Of a DNA stretch of 8,807 nucleotides, positions 1-6,969 are shown in pieces. Each line of letters opens with the position of its first letter. Positions within the stretch are counted from its first letter, which is position 1. The notes under the pieces are model-generated. The model had not been told where the DNA came from, did no database searches, and worked only from the letters and a program-made list of their open reading frames with translations. The translations under genes and the position numbers were made by a program. Origin of the DNA: JBEVEP01 sp040512755. GTDB taxonomy: Bacteria; Pseudomonadota; Alphaproteobacteria; Rhizobiales; Rhizobiaceae. Where the stretch lies: NCBI GenBank assembly GCA_040512755.1, contig JBEVEP010000299.1, positions 1 to 8,807 on the forward strand, read 5' to 3'.

Positions 1-52
1 GCTGGAAATTTTCATCCGAGGCCCGGGCCCGCTTCGCGGCTCCCCCGCACCG

Positions 53-110
53 GCGGGGCGCTGGGCAGGCGCCATACTTTATTTTACGAGGTGCCGACCC
101 AGCGCCCCGC
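53..110. repeat. Long GC-rich hairpin (13-bp perfect stem)
   Basis: Bases 53-65 (GCGGGGCGCTGGG) are the exact reverse complement of bases 98-110. Inside the stem, after a small internal bulge, 68-73 can pair with 90-95 (one G-U pair in that count), leaving an AT-rich loop at 74-89. No T-tract follows on either strand, so it is not a textbook intrinsic terminator. It lies about 170 bases beyond the nuoN stop. It could be a transcript-end stabiliser, a structured RNA or a dispersed intergenic repeat; the sequence alone does not decide between them. Confidence 0.6.
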
Positions 111-120
111 TTCCCGACTG

Positions 121-134
121 CTCCCGACAGGGAG
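121..134 (+). terminator. Small hairpin, weak terminator candidate
   Basis: CTCCC (121-125) and GGGAG (130-134) form a 5-bp stem with a GACA loop. The plus strand then reads AGTTCTTT, a weak T-rich stretch. This could end a plus-strand transcript entering from the left. The stem is short and the T-tract interrupted, so confidence is low. Confidence 0.25.
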
Positions 135-264
135 AGTTCTTTGACAATGGCCAGACGCGAAAGCGGGCGTGGCAACGAGGAAGCTTTTGTTTGAAGGCCC
201 TTTACCGGCGAGGCGATGCGAGACGGAGAGTGGAATATTATCAACTGAGCCGGCAATGAACCTG

Positions 265-282
265 GATTCACGGCCGTGAATC
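265..282. repeat. 18-base perfect palindrome overlapping the nuoN stop
   Basis: GATTCACGGCCGTGAATC is its own reverse complement. As RNA it forms a 7-bp stem with a GGCC loop. It covers two bases of the nuoN stop codon, which lies at 281-283 on the minus strand. Its position suggests a role at the 3' end of the operon transcript, as a hairpin terminator without a T-tract or an exonuclease barrier. A protein-binding site is also possible. No T-run follows on the minus strand. Confidence 0.5.
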
Positions 283-1720
283 AGCCGCCAAACACCGACT
301 GTTGAGCAACTCTCAGAAACCACGCCGGAAATAGGCCAATGCCGATCGTGCCGGCCGCAGTGACGGCAAGTGTGGCCCGGACCGCAGGCGTCAGCGCCGG
401 GTCGAACGTGCGCTCCGGCTCGCGCATGTAGATCACCATGACGACACGGATGTAGAAGTAGGCGGCGACGGCACTCAGCAGCACTGCAATCACCGCCAGC
501 GCGACGAAACCTCGCTCGACGAGCGCGACCAGCACGTAGAACTTGGCGAAGAACCCGGCCGTCGGCGGAATACCGGCCAGAGAAAACAGATAGAGCAGCA
601 TTAGAAGCGCCAGCCCGCGATGCAACTTGGCGAAACCAGCGTAGTCCTCGATGACCTCGCCCGAGAAATTGCCGTTCCGCATCATGATGACCATGCCGAA
701 GATGCCGAGATTCATGAACATGTAGATCAGCAGGTAAAGCATCACACCGGCTATGCCGTCTGCACCGCCGGCAACGACGCCGAACATGGCAAACCCTGCA
801 TGGGCGATGCTGGAATAGGCCAGGAGGCGCTTGAAATTGTCCTGCACCAGAGCAACGAAACTGCCGAGCGCCATCGTCGCCACCGCAATCACCGCGACAA
901 TGATCCAGGCGTCCGAGGCTGCGACCAGCGGGTTGAGGAAGACCCGCAGGATCACTGCGAAGCCCGCCATCTTGGGCCCCACCGACATGAAGGCGGTGAT
1001 TGTCGTAGGAGCGCCTTCATAGACGTCCGGCACCCACATATGGAACGGCACAGCGCCGACCTTGAAAGCCAATCCCGCGACGATGAAAACCACGGCCAAC
1101 AGCAGTCCGGGATCGAGCGGTTCGGCGGTCACCGCGGCAGCCATCCCGTCCAGTTGCGTCGTGCCGGTGAGACCGTAGACCAACGAGACGCCGTAGAGGA
1201 AAATCGCCGTCGAGACACCGCCAAGGATCACGTATTTCAGCGCCGCTTCGTTCGACCGCTGTTGCTGCCGCAGGAAGCCGGTCAGCACATAGGTGCAGAG
1301 CGCCATCAGTTCGAGGCCCACATAGATCGACATGAGGTCGGTCGCCGAGGCCATGATCATCATTCCCGAAAGCGCCAGGAGCAGAAGCACATAGTATTCG
1401 CTGCTCACGATCCCTTCGATCTCGGCGTATTTTCGCGACAGAAGAAAAGTCAGAACGGTGGTCAAATAGAACAGGAGCTTGAAGAAAACCGAGAACCGGT
1501 CGGCTATGAACATGCCCGTGTAGGCTGGCCGCACCTCGCCCGCCAGCATCAGCGTCAACACGGCGGCAATCAGAACGATGGTGACGGAAGCCCAGACAAG
1601 GAGGTGTGCCTGGCTCTTGCGCACGAACAGCCCCAGGATCAGGAGGATGCAGGCCCCTGTGATGACCGCGATCTCGGGCAGGCTCGCGAGGATCGACTGG
1701 TAAAGCGCGGCGGCGGTCAT
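281..1720 (-). CDS. nuoN: NADH-quinone oxidoreductase subunit N (NuoN)
   Basis: 479-aa polytopic membrane protein, one of the antiporter-like proton channels of the complex I membrane arm, of normal length for NuoN. The key charged residues are present: Glu137 in TM5 (YVGLELMAL), Lys220 in TM7 (GLAFKVGAVPFHMW), Lys250 in TM8 (SVGPKMAGF) and Lys393 in TM12 (GIPPTAGFFAKFY). The loop VQDNFKRLLAYSSIAHAG (about 292-309) is a strong family signature. The ATG overlaps the nuoM stop by four bases (ATGA) and follows an AAGGGGGG ribosome binding site (1727-1734). It is the last gene of the operon. In complex I, NuoN sits next to NuoK and couples quinone reduction to proton movement. I see no disruption. 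Confidence 0.95.
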   Translation of the reverse strand: MTAAALYQSILASLPEIAVITGACILLILGLFVRKSQAHLLVWASVTIVLIAAVLTLMLAGEVRPAYTGMFIADRFSVFFKLLFYLTTVLTFLLSRKYAEIEGIVSSEYYVLLLLALSGMMIMASATDLMSIYVGLELMALCTYVLTGFLRQQQRSNEAALKYVILGGVSTAIFLYGVSLVYGLTGTTQLDGMAAAVTAEPLDPGLLLAVVFIVAGLAFKVGAVPFHMWVPDVYEGAPTTITAFMSVGPKMAGFAVILRVFLNPLVAASDAWIIVAVIAVATMALGSFVALVQDNFKRLLAYSSIAHAGFAMFGVVAGGADGIAGVMLYLLIYMFMNLGIFGMVIMMRNGNFSGEVIEDYAGFAKLHRGLALLMLLYLFSLAGIPPTAGFFAKFYVLVALVERGFVALAVIAVLLSAVAAYFYIRVVMVIYMREPERTFDPALTPAVRATLAVTAAGTIGIGLFPAWFLRVAQQSVFGG

Positions 1721-3192
1721 TGCCCGCCCCCCTTACCGTGCACCTGTGCAAGGAGATGCTTCGCCGACGCGTCGATGATGCTTAGAAATGGTTTCGGATA
1801 GAGGCCGACCCATAGCACGAGGACAGCCAGCGGCAGGATCGCCGCCAGTTCGCGGGCGTTCACGTCGCGAACCTTGAACCGCACGCTGTCGCTTTCCGGC
1901 CCGAGCGCGACTTTCCCGTACATGCCAAGCAGGTAGGCCGCGCCGAGCAACGCCCCCAGAACGGCAGCCGCGCCGAAGGCCAGATTGGCCGCAAACCCGC
2001 CCGACAGCACCAGCAACTCGCCCACGAATGAATTCGTTCCCGGCAGCGCCATCGATGACAGCGTGAACAGCGCAAGAAATGTCGTATAGACCGGCGCCGC
2101 CTTCATCAGCCCGCCATAGGCCGCGATGCTGCGGGTGTGGGTGCGTTCGTAGATCAGGCCGACGAACAGGAACAAAGCGCCCGTCGTTACCCCATGATTG
2201 AACATTTGCAGGACGCCGCCCTCGAGCCCGCGCAAGTTCAGCGCGAAGATTCCGAGCGTTACGAACCCCATGTGACTGATGCTGGAATAAGCCACCAGCT
2301 TCTTGAGGTCGTCCTGTGCCAGGGCAAGCAACCCGCCATAGACGATCGCAAGCGCCGAAATTGCGAGCATCAGCGACGAATAGTACACCGACGCCTCTGG
2401 CAGCATCGGCAGCGAGAACCGCAGGAAACCGTAGGCGCCCATCTTCAGGAGCACTCCGGCAAGGATGATGCTGCCTGCTGTCGGCGCCTGCACATGGGCG
2501 TCCGGCAGCCAGGTATGAACGGGGACCATCGGCACCTTGACGGCGAACGCGATCAGGAAGGCGAAGAACAGCCAGGACTGGACCTGCAACGGCAAATCCT
2601 GCGCCATGAGGGCACGGATGTCGAAGGTCTCTCCGCCATGGAAATAGAGCACGATGACACCAATCAGGAACAGGAGGCTGCCCGCCAGCGTGTAAAGGAA
2701 GAACTTGAACGCGGCATAGACCCGATCGTCGCCACCCCAGACGCCGATGATCACGTACATCGGGATCAGCATCGCCTCCCAGAAGACGTAGAACAGGAAC
2801 AGGTCGAGCGCTGAGAACACCCCCAGCATCAGCGCCTGCATGGCCAGCAGACTGACCATGAACTCCTTCACCTTGCGGTCGATCGCGACCCATGACGCCA
2901 GCACGCAGATCCAGCCCAGCAGCGCGGTCAGAAACACGAAGAGCGCGCTGATCCCGTCGACGCCAAGCGCATAATTGATCCCGAGCGCAGGCACCCACGG
3001 GTACATCTCGGTGAATTGCATCTCGTGGGTCGTGGTGTCAAAGCCGGCCAGCATCGCGATGCATAGAGCGAAGTCGAGGAGGGTAACACCCAGCGCCGTG
3101 CGCCGAACGGCATCATCGTTGCCGAGAAACATCAGAAGCACTGCCCCGCCGGCAGGCAAAAACACGATGACGCTAAGTAACGGGAACGCCAT
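1717..3192 (-). CDS. nuoM: NADH-quinone oxidoreductase subunit M (NuoM)
   Basis: 491-aa antiporter-like membrane subunit. I chose the ATG at 3192 because the protein then begins MAFPLLSVIVFLP, as NuoM proteins usually do, and an AGGGGG ribosome binding site overlaps the stop of the gene before. The open frame runs 94 codons further upstream, but that part lies inside the preceding gene and has arginine-rich, shadow-frame composition. Channel residues are Glu139 in TM5 (FYVFWEAMLIPMY), Lys219 in TM7 (FAVKVPMVPVHTWLPDAH), Lys250 in TM8 (GVLLKMGAYG) and Glu392 in TM12 (TNSFVGELL). The glutamate instead of lysine at the last site is a NuoM hallmark. It starts eight bases after the 584-aa antiporter gene, and its stop overlaps nuoN by four bases. 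Confidence 0.95.
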   Translation of the reverse strand: MAFPLLSVIVFLPAGGAVLLMFLGNDDAVRRTALGVTLLDFALCIAMLAGFDTTTHEMQFTEMYPWVPALGINYALGVDGISALFVFLTALLGWICVLASWVAIDRKVKEFMVSLLAMQALMLGVFSALDLFLFYVFWEAMLIPMYVIIGVWGGDDRVYAAFKFFLYTLAGSLLFLIGVIVLYFHGGETFDIRALMAQDLPLQVQSWLFFAFLIAFAVKVPMVPVHTWLPDAHVQAPTAGSIILAGVLLKMGAYGFLRFSLPMLPEASVYYSSLMLAISALAIVYGGLLALAQDDLKKLVAYSSISHMGFVTLGIFALNLRGLEGGVLQMFNHGVTTGALFLFVGLIYERTHTRSIAAYGGLMKAAPVYTTFLALFTLSSMALPGTNSFVGELLVLSGGFAANLAFGAAAVLGALLGAAYLLGMYGKVALGPESDSVRFKVRDVNARELAAILPLAVLVLWVGLYPKPFLSIIDASAKHLLAQVHGKGGGQ

Positions 3193-3200
3193 TGCGCCCC

Positions 3201-4955
3201 CTACCGCCAAACGACGGCGAAGATGGCCGTGGCCGCGATCACACCGGCAATCATCGCCAGAGCGTAATGGGTCACGACGCCGGTCTGGAGCCGACGCAGT
3301 GCCCCGCCGCCGCGCAGGATCGACCGGGCAACGCCGTTCACGGCGGCGTCCACGCCGCGAAGATCGACCTGCAGTCCGACCTGTGCCGACCCGTGCAGCA
3401 AGGGCAGCGCCGCGGTTTCGGACACGTCGCTCACCGCCTTCTCGTAGCGCGCCAGCGGGTTTTCCGCGAGCCACATGAAATACCGCGCGCCCTTGCGGTA
3501 GAACCAGTCGGTGTCAATGCTGATTGTATTCTCGGGGTCGAGCGCCCTGAGGAATATGACAAAGCCCAAGGCGGTGAACATCAGGATGCCAAGGCTCTCG
3601 GTGACATGGACGCCAGTGTAGGGTTCGAAGTCGACCGGATAGGGCAGCAGCGCATAGAGCGGCTGCGGGAACACGCCGATCGCGATGCAGAACGCCGCCG
3701 CCATGCCCATCGCAATGAGCATATTGCGGGGCGGCTCCCGCGCCTCAAGCTTCCGGTCTGTACCGAAGAACATGTAGTACGGGAGCTTGAGCCCGGTGTG
3801 GAGGAAGGTTCCCGACGACGCCATGGTGAGCGCAAGGACGACCCAAGCCCGGTGATCCTGTCCGGCCGCGGCCACCACCATCGACTTGGTGACGAAGCCT
3901 GAAAAGAAGGGAAACGCCGAGATCGCAAAAGCGCCAATCATGTAGAGCGCCACCGTCAGCGGCATGGTCCTGTAGAGCCCTCCTAGCTCAGTAAGCTTGC
4001 GCCGCCCGGTGACATGGATCACCGCCCCCGCGCCCATGAACAGGAGCCCCTTGTAGAGGATATGTGCGAAGGCATGGCTGGAGGCCCCGTTCACCGCCAT
4101 CTCGGTTCCGATGCCGATGCCCGCCACCATGTAGCCCACCTGGCTGACGATGTGATAGGCCAACAGCCGCCGGCAATCGTTCTCCAGCACCGCATAGACA
4201 ACGCCGTATAGGGCCATCGCGGTGCCCAGCCAGACCAGAAGCTCCGTTCCCGGAAACGCCCGCGCCAGCACGTAGACGGCAGTCTTGGTGGTGAAAGCGC
4301 TCATGAACACGGCACCCGTGACGGTCGCCTCCGGATAAGCGTCCGTCAGCCAGGCGTTCAGCGGCGGCACCGCCGCGTTGAGCATGAACCCGATCAAGAT
4401 CAGGAACGCGCCCGCTCCCCCCTCGATCGGGCCGAACAGCAGCGAGCCGGCGGCCAGTCCGTTGAGAATGATGCCGCCCAAAAGGACGACGCCGCCGGTG
4501 ATATGGACCATAAGATAGCGGAACCCGGCGCGAATTGCCTGCTGGCCTCCCTGGGCGAAGACCAAATAGGCAGAGGCAAACGCCATAATTTCCCAGAACA
4601 GGAACAGGGTGAGGTAGTCGCCGGCGAACACCACGCCAAGCGCGCTGCCGACGTAGACGAAAGCCGCGACATGCTGGCCGGCACTGGTGAGGTGCAGAGC
4701 GTAGACCATGCCGATTAGCGCCATGATCGTGAAAACGGTGGCGAAGACGATGCTCAGCCTGTCGACCTTGGCAACCAGGATCTGCTGCCCGATGAACTCA
4801 GCCTCACCGTAGCTGCCCGGCTGCATTGTGAGCACCGCGAGGATCGCCAGCGCCGGGATCAGCAGCAGATAAGCCTTGCGGATTGACCCTTTCAGAAAGG
4901 GGATCGGCAGGGCGCCGAGGATGAACAGCAGGGCCGGATGGATGAAGTCAGTCAT
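3201..4955 (-). CDS. NuoL-like / Na+/H+ antiporter subunit D-type membrane protein
   Basis: 584-aa polytopic protein of the proton-conducting transporter superfamily (complex I L/M/N and Mrp A/D). It has the TM5 glutamate Glu122 (FLFWEIMAFA), TM8 Lys224 (AFTTKTAVYV), TM10 Lys302 (HILYKGLLF) and TM12 Lys357 (FSGFVTKSMV). At the TM7 site where NuoL, M and N have lysine it has Asn193 (GFMLNAAVPPLNAWL). After the core, a soluble-looking stretch (about 473-560) contains DTDWFYRKG and LRRLQTGVVTHYAL and runs into a final membrane helix (about 563-582). This resembles the lateral helix plus last TM of NuoL. The start overlaps the 84-aa gene by eight bases and has a GAGGA site at 4961-4965. It most likely takes the NuoL place at the distal end of the arm. 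Whether it moves H+ or Na+ is not readable. Confidence 0.85.
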   Translation of the reverse strand: MTDFIHPALLFILGALPIPFLKGSIRKAYLLLIPALAILAVLTMQPGSYGEAEFIGQQILVAKVDRLSIVFATVFTIMALIGMVYALHLTSAGQHVAAFVYVGSALGVVFAGDYLTLFLFWEIMAFASAYLVFAQGGQQAIRAGFRYLMVHITGGVVLLGGIILNGLAAGSLLFGPIEGGAGAFLILIGFMLNAAVPPLNAWLTDAYPEATVTGAVFMSAFTTKTAVYVLARAFPGTELLVWLGTAMALYGVVYAVLENDCRRLLAYHIVSQVGYMVAGIGIGTEMAVNGASSHAFAHILYKGLLFMGAGAVIHVTGRRKLTELGGLYRTMPLTVALYMIGAFAISAFPFFSGFVTKSMVVAAAGQDHRAWVVLALTMASSGTFLHTGLKLPYYMFFGTDRKLEAREPPRNMLIAMGMAAAFCIAIGVFPQPLYALLPYPVDFEPYTGVHVTESLGILMFTALGFVIFLRALDPENTISIDTDWFYRKGARYFMWLAENPLARYEKAVSDVSETAALPLLHGSAQVGLQVDLRGVDAAVNGVARSILRGGGALRRLQTGVVTHYALAMIAGVIAATAIFAVVWR

Positions 4956-5202
4956 AGTAGTCCTCGCGCCGCATCAGCCCACCCTGATGGCCGAGGAACT
5001 TGGATACGAAGATGAGCAGCACGCAGGAGACGAAGCCGTAGACGGCCGACCAGCCCGGCAGTCGGTCCCACAGGTACTCCGCGTGTTCGCGGGGGACGAG
5101 AAAGTCGGCGATGACAACCAGAGCGAGCACCAGATAAAATATCTGGTGGCGCGGCTTCGCATATTTCTCATCACCAAAGAAATCGACGACGCGCTTGATC
5201 AT
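4948..5202 (-). CDS. Small conserved two-helix membrane protein of the antiporter module
   Basis: 84-aa protein I cannot name. It has two predicted membrane helices: about residues 21-36 (IFYLVLALVVIADFLV) and 50-67 (GWSAVYGFVSCVLLIFVS). Between them is a charged and aromatic segment, and the C-terminus ends in LMRREDYYD. From memory, proteins of this size and ending lie between antiporter-D genes in other proteobacterial Nuo/Mrp-like operons, usually called hypothetical. The gene is real: its ATG overlaps the preceding stop (ATGA), a strong AAGGAG site lies at 5210-5215, and its own stop is buried in the start of the next gene (8-base overlap). This coupling suggests a small accessory subunit made in step with the two antiporter subunits. 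It does not resemble MrpC, E, F, G or NuoK. Confidence 0.8.
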   Translation of the reverse strand: MIKRVVDFFGDEKYAKPRHQIFYLVLALVVIADFLVPREHAEYLWDRLPGWSAVYGFVSCVLLIFVSKFLGHQGGLMRREDYYD

Positions 5203-6662
5203 CTTACGACTCCTTGCGCAAGGGCCAGAAAGTAGCCCGGAAAGATTCCCATGATCACCGACAGGATAGCGGTCGCGACCAGCGGAATCGTCACCATCGG
5301 AATTTCACGGACCGTCGCCGGACTGTCGGGCGACTCCGTCCCAAAAAAGGCGACATAACTGACCGGCAAGAAATAGGCGGCGTTCAGAACCGAACTCACC
5401 AGGAGCACAATCAGGAACACGATCTCGCCTGCCTCCACGGAACCCAGCGCCAGATACCACTTGCTGACGAAGCCTGCGGTTGGCGGCACCCCAATCATGC
5501 TGAGCGAGCCGACGAAGAACGCCCCCATCGTCCAGGGCAGCCTGCGGCCGATTCCGCCCATATCGCTGATGTTGCGCTTGCCCGACGCGCAATAGATCGA
5601 CCCGGCGCAGAAAAAGAGCGTAATCTTTGAGAATGCATGCGCTGCAATGTGGATGATCCCGCCGACCATCGCGACCGGCGACAGCAAAACCGCGCCGAGC
5701 ACGATGTAGGACAGCTGACTGACCGTCGAATAGGCGAGCCGCGCCTTCAGGTCGTCCCGCGTCAGGGCGTAAATTGACGCCATAAGGATGGTGAATGAGA
5801 CCAGGTAGGCCGTGGCGATCCCGAGCCCCAGCCCGTCCACCAGCCCCGTGCCGAAGACATGGAACACCACCCGCAGCACGCAGAACACGCCCATCTTTAC
5901 CACGGCCACTGCATGCAACAGCGCGCTGACCGGTGTCGGCGCCACCATTGCGGCAGGCAGCCAGGCGTGCATCGGCATCACTGCGGCCTTGGCGAAGCCA
6001 AAGAGATAGCAGAAATAAACGACCGTCAGCAGCGCCGCCGAGGCATCGCTCCCAGCCAACAACCCCCCGGCTACGAAGTCGAGTGACCCCGCAATGTGGT
6101 AGGTCAGCGCCAGGGCGGCGAGAAGTACGCTTTTCGACGCGCCCATCAAGTAGACGAGATACTTGCGGCTGCCCGTCCATCCCTCTTCGTCCTCATGGTG
6201 GTAGACGAGCGGATAGGTTACGAGGCTGAGCACTTCGTAAAAGATCACCAGCGTGAACAGATTGGCGGAGAAGGCCCCCCCGACAGCGGCCGCGAGGCTC
6301 GTGGCGAAGCAGGCAAAGAACCGCGTCTGCGCGTGCTCGTTTAAGTGCCGCATATAGCCGATGGAATAGAACGCGGCCACGATCCAGAGGAGCGATGATA
6401 CGGTGGCAAACACCATGCCAAGCGCGTCGGCCCGGAAAGCGAAGTCGATCCCCGGCAGAATCTCGAACATGCGCAATTCGACCGTCCCACCTGCCAGAAC
6501 CGTCGGCGCCATCGAAGCGACAATCGCGAACATGGCGGTCGCGGCCAACGGCGAGACGGCATTGCGGAGTCGTTCGCGATTATTCAGAAGGAGAATTGAA
6601 AGTGCCGCTAGACCCGCAACGGCGACGGCAAGTAACGGCCGGATCGATATCACCGGGTCCAA
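5199..6662 (-). CDS. MrpD/NuoM-like proton-conducting antiporter subunit
   Basis: 487-aa membrane protein of the complex I / Mrp antiporter family, at the length typical of MrpD or NuoM. Channel residues are all present: Glu143 in TM5 (VIFYEVLSLVTYPL), Lys225 in TM7 (FGFAKAAVMPMHAWLPAAM), Lys256 in TM8 (AVAVVKMGVF), Lys346 in TM10 (AHAFSKITLFF) and Lys401 in TM12 (GVPPTAGFVSKWY). Lysine rather than glutamate in TM12 makes it MrpD/NuoL/NuoN-like rather than true NuoM. The start is TTG at 6662: a GAAGGG site (6671-6676) is 8 bases away, while the next candidate start, GTG, would be 17 away. It follows nuoK by four bases and sits where nuoL is usually found. It lacks the NuoL C-terminal tail, which the later 584-aa subunit has. 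It is probably the extra, fourth pumping subunit. Confidence 0.85.
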   Translation of the reverse strand: MDPVISIRPLLAVAVAGLAALSILLLNNRERLRNAVSPLAATAMFAIVASMAPTVLAGGTVELRMFEILPGIDFAFRADALGMVFATVSSLLWIVAAFYSIGYMRHLNEHAQTRFFACFATSLAAAVGGAFSANLFTLVIFYEVLSLVTYPLVYHHEDEEGWTGSRKYLVYLMGASKSVLLAALALTYHIAGSLDFVAGGLLAGSDASAALLTVVYFCYLFGFAKAAVMPMHAWLPAAMVAPTPVSALLHAVAVVKMGVFCVLRVVFHVFGTGLVDGLGLGIATAYLVSFTILMASIYALTRDDLKARLAYSTVSQLSYIVLGAVLLSPVAMVGGIIHIAAHAFSKITLFFCAGSIYCASGKRNISDMGGIGRRLPWTMGAFFVGSLSMIGVPPTAGFVSKWYLALGSVEAGEIVFLIVLLVSSVLNAAYFLPVSYVAFFGTESPDSPATVREIPMVTIPLVATAILSVIMGIFPGYFLALAQGVVR

Positions 6663-6666
6663 GCCG

Positions 6667-6969
6667 CTATCCCTTCATCATGGTCACGTCGTCGACCTTG
6701 AGGGTTGACTTGTTCCTCACGAGGGCGACCAGGATGCCAAGCGCGACGGCAACTTCTGCCGCAGTGATCGCGATGACAAAGATCGCGAATATCTGCCCGC
6801 GGAAGTCGTCGTAGTAGCGCCCGAAAGCGATGAAATTGACGTTGACCGAGTTGAGCAGCAACTCCAGCGACATCAGCACGACCAGGATGTTCCGCCTGAT
6901 GAGCACGCCCGCCGCTCCGATCACGAACAGGACCACTCCGAGCGCGACATACCACCAGAGCGGCACCAT
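6667..6969 (-). CDS. nuoK: NADH-quinone oxidoreductase subunit K (NuoK)
   Basis: 100-aa protein with three membrane helices, exactly the usual NuoK length. The two conserved membrane glutamates are Glu36 (LMSLELLLNSVN) and Glu72 (ITAAEVAVAL), the same numbering as in E. coli NuoK. These residues form part of the proton path between the quinone site and NuoN. NuoK is homologous to MrpC, but the length and the LELLLNSVNVNF motif fit NuoK best. The ATG at 6969 shares one base with the nuoJ stop (TGATG), and a GGGAG site lies about ten bases upstream. A longer in-frame reading exists upstream but runs through nuoJ in the wrong frame. It sits just before the TTG-started antiporter gene. Confidence 0.95.
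   Translation of the reverse strand: MVPLWWYVALGVVLFVIGAAGVLIRRNILVVLMSLELLLNSVNVNFIAFGRYYDDFRGQIFAIFVIAITAAEVAVALGILVALVRNKSTLKVDDVTMMKG

Larger units (their letters stand above)
1..280. other. Non-coding region after nuoN with several hairpins
   Basis: I see no convincing gene in these 280 bases. An open frame on the minus strand (84-323) overlaps the end of nuoN in another frame, resembles no family I know and has no clear ribosome binding site. The stretch is GC-rich and dense in inverted repeats, listed separately: a 13-bp stem at 53-65/98-110, a 5-bp stem at 121-134 and an 18-base palindrome at 265-282. It probably holds the transcription end of the nuo operon and possibly that of a gene to the left of the window. 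A small RNA is possible but cannot be shown from sequence alone. Confidence 0.6.

Noticed and set aside
141..146. TTGACA as a plus-strand -35 box
   Set aside because: No acceptable -10 box lies 16-18 bases downstream, and no plus-strand gene follows.
84..323. 79-codon minus-strand frame past the end of nuoN
   Set aside because: It starts inside nuoN in another frame, lacks a clear ribosome binding site, shows no membrane or domain signature, and runs through the strong hairpin at 53-110.
620..1801. Plus-strand open frame of 393 codons opposite nuoN and the end of nuoM
   Set aside because: Its composition is rich in His, Gln, Glu and Arg, typical of the antisense frame of a hydrophobic membrane gene. 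It has no family resemblance, and nuoN and nuoM on the other strand are certain.
3193..3474. Longer NuoM start giving 585 residues
   Set aside because: The added 94 residues lie inside the preceding antiporter gene and look like a shadow frame. The ATG at 3192 has a ribosome binding site and the usual NuoM N-terminus.
2137..3902. Plus-strand open frames opposite nuoM and the NuoL-like gene (2137-2814, 2975-3478, 3192-3902)
   Set aside because: They have the same antisense composition artefact, no recognisable domains, and lie wholly opposite well-supported genes.
5305..6180. Minus-strand 291-codon frame inside the 487-aa antiporter gene
   Set aside because: It is a shifted-frame shadow of the real gene with Arg/Gly-rich composition and no family match.
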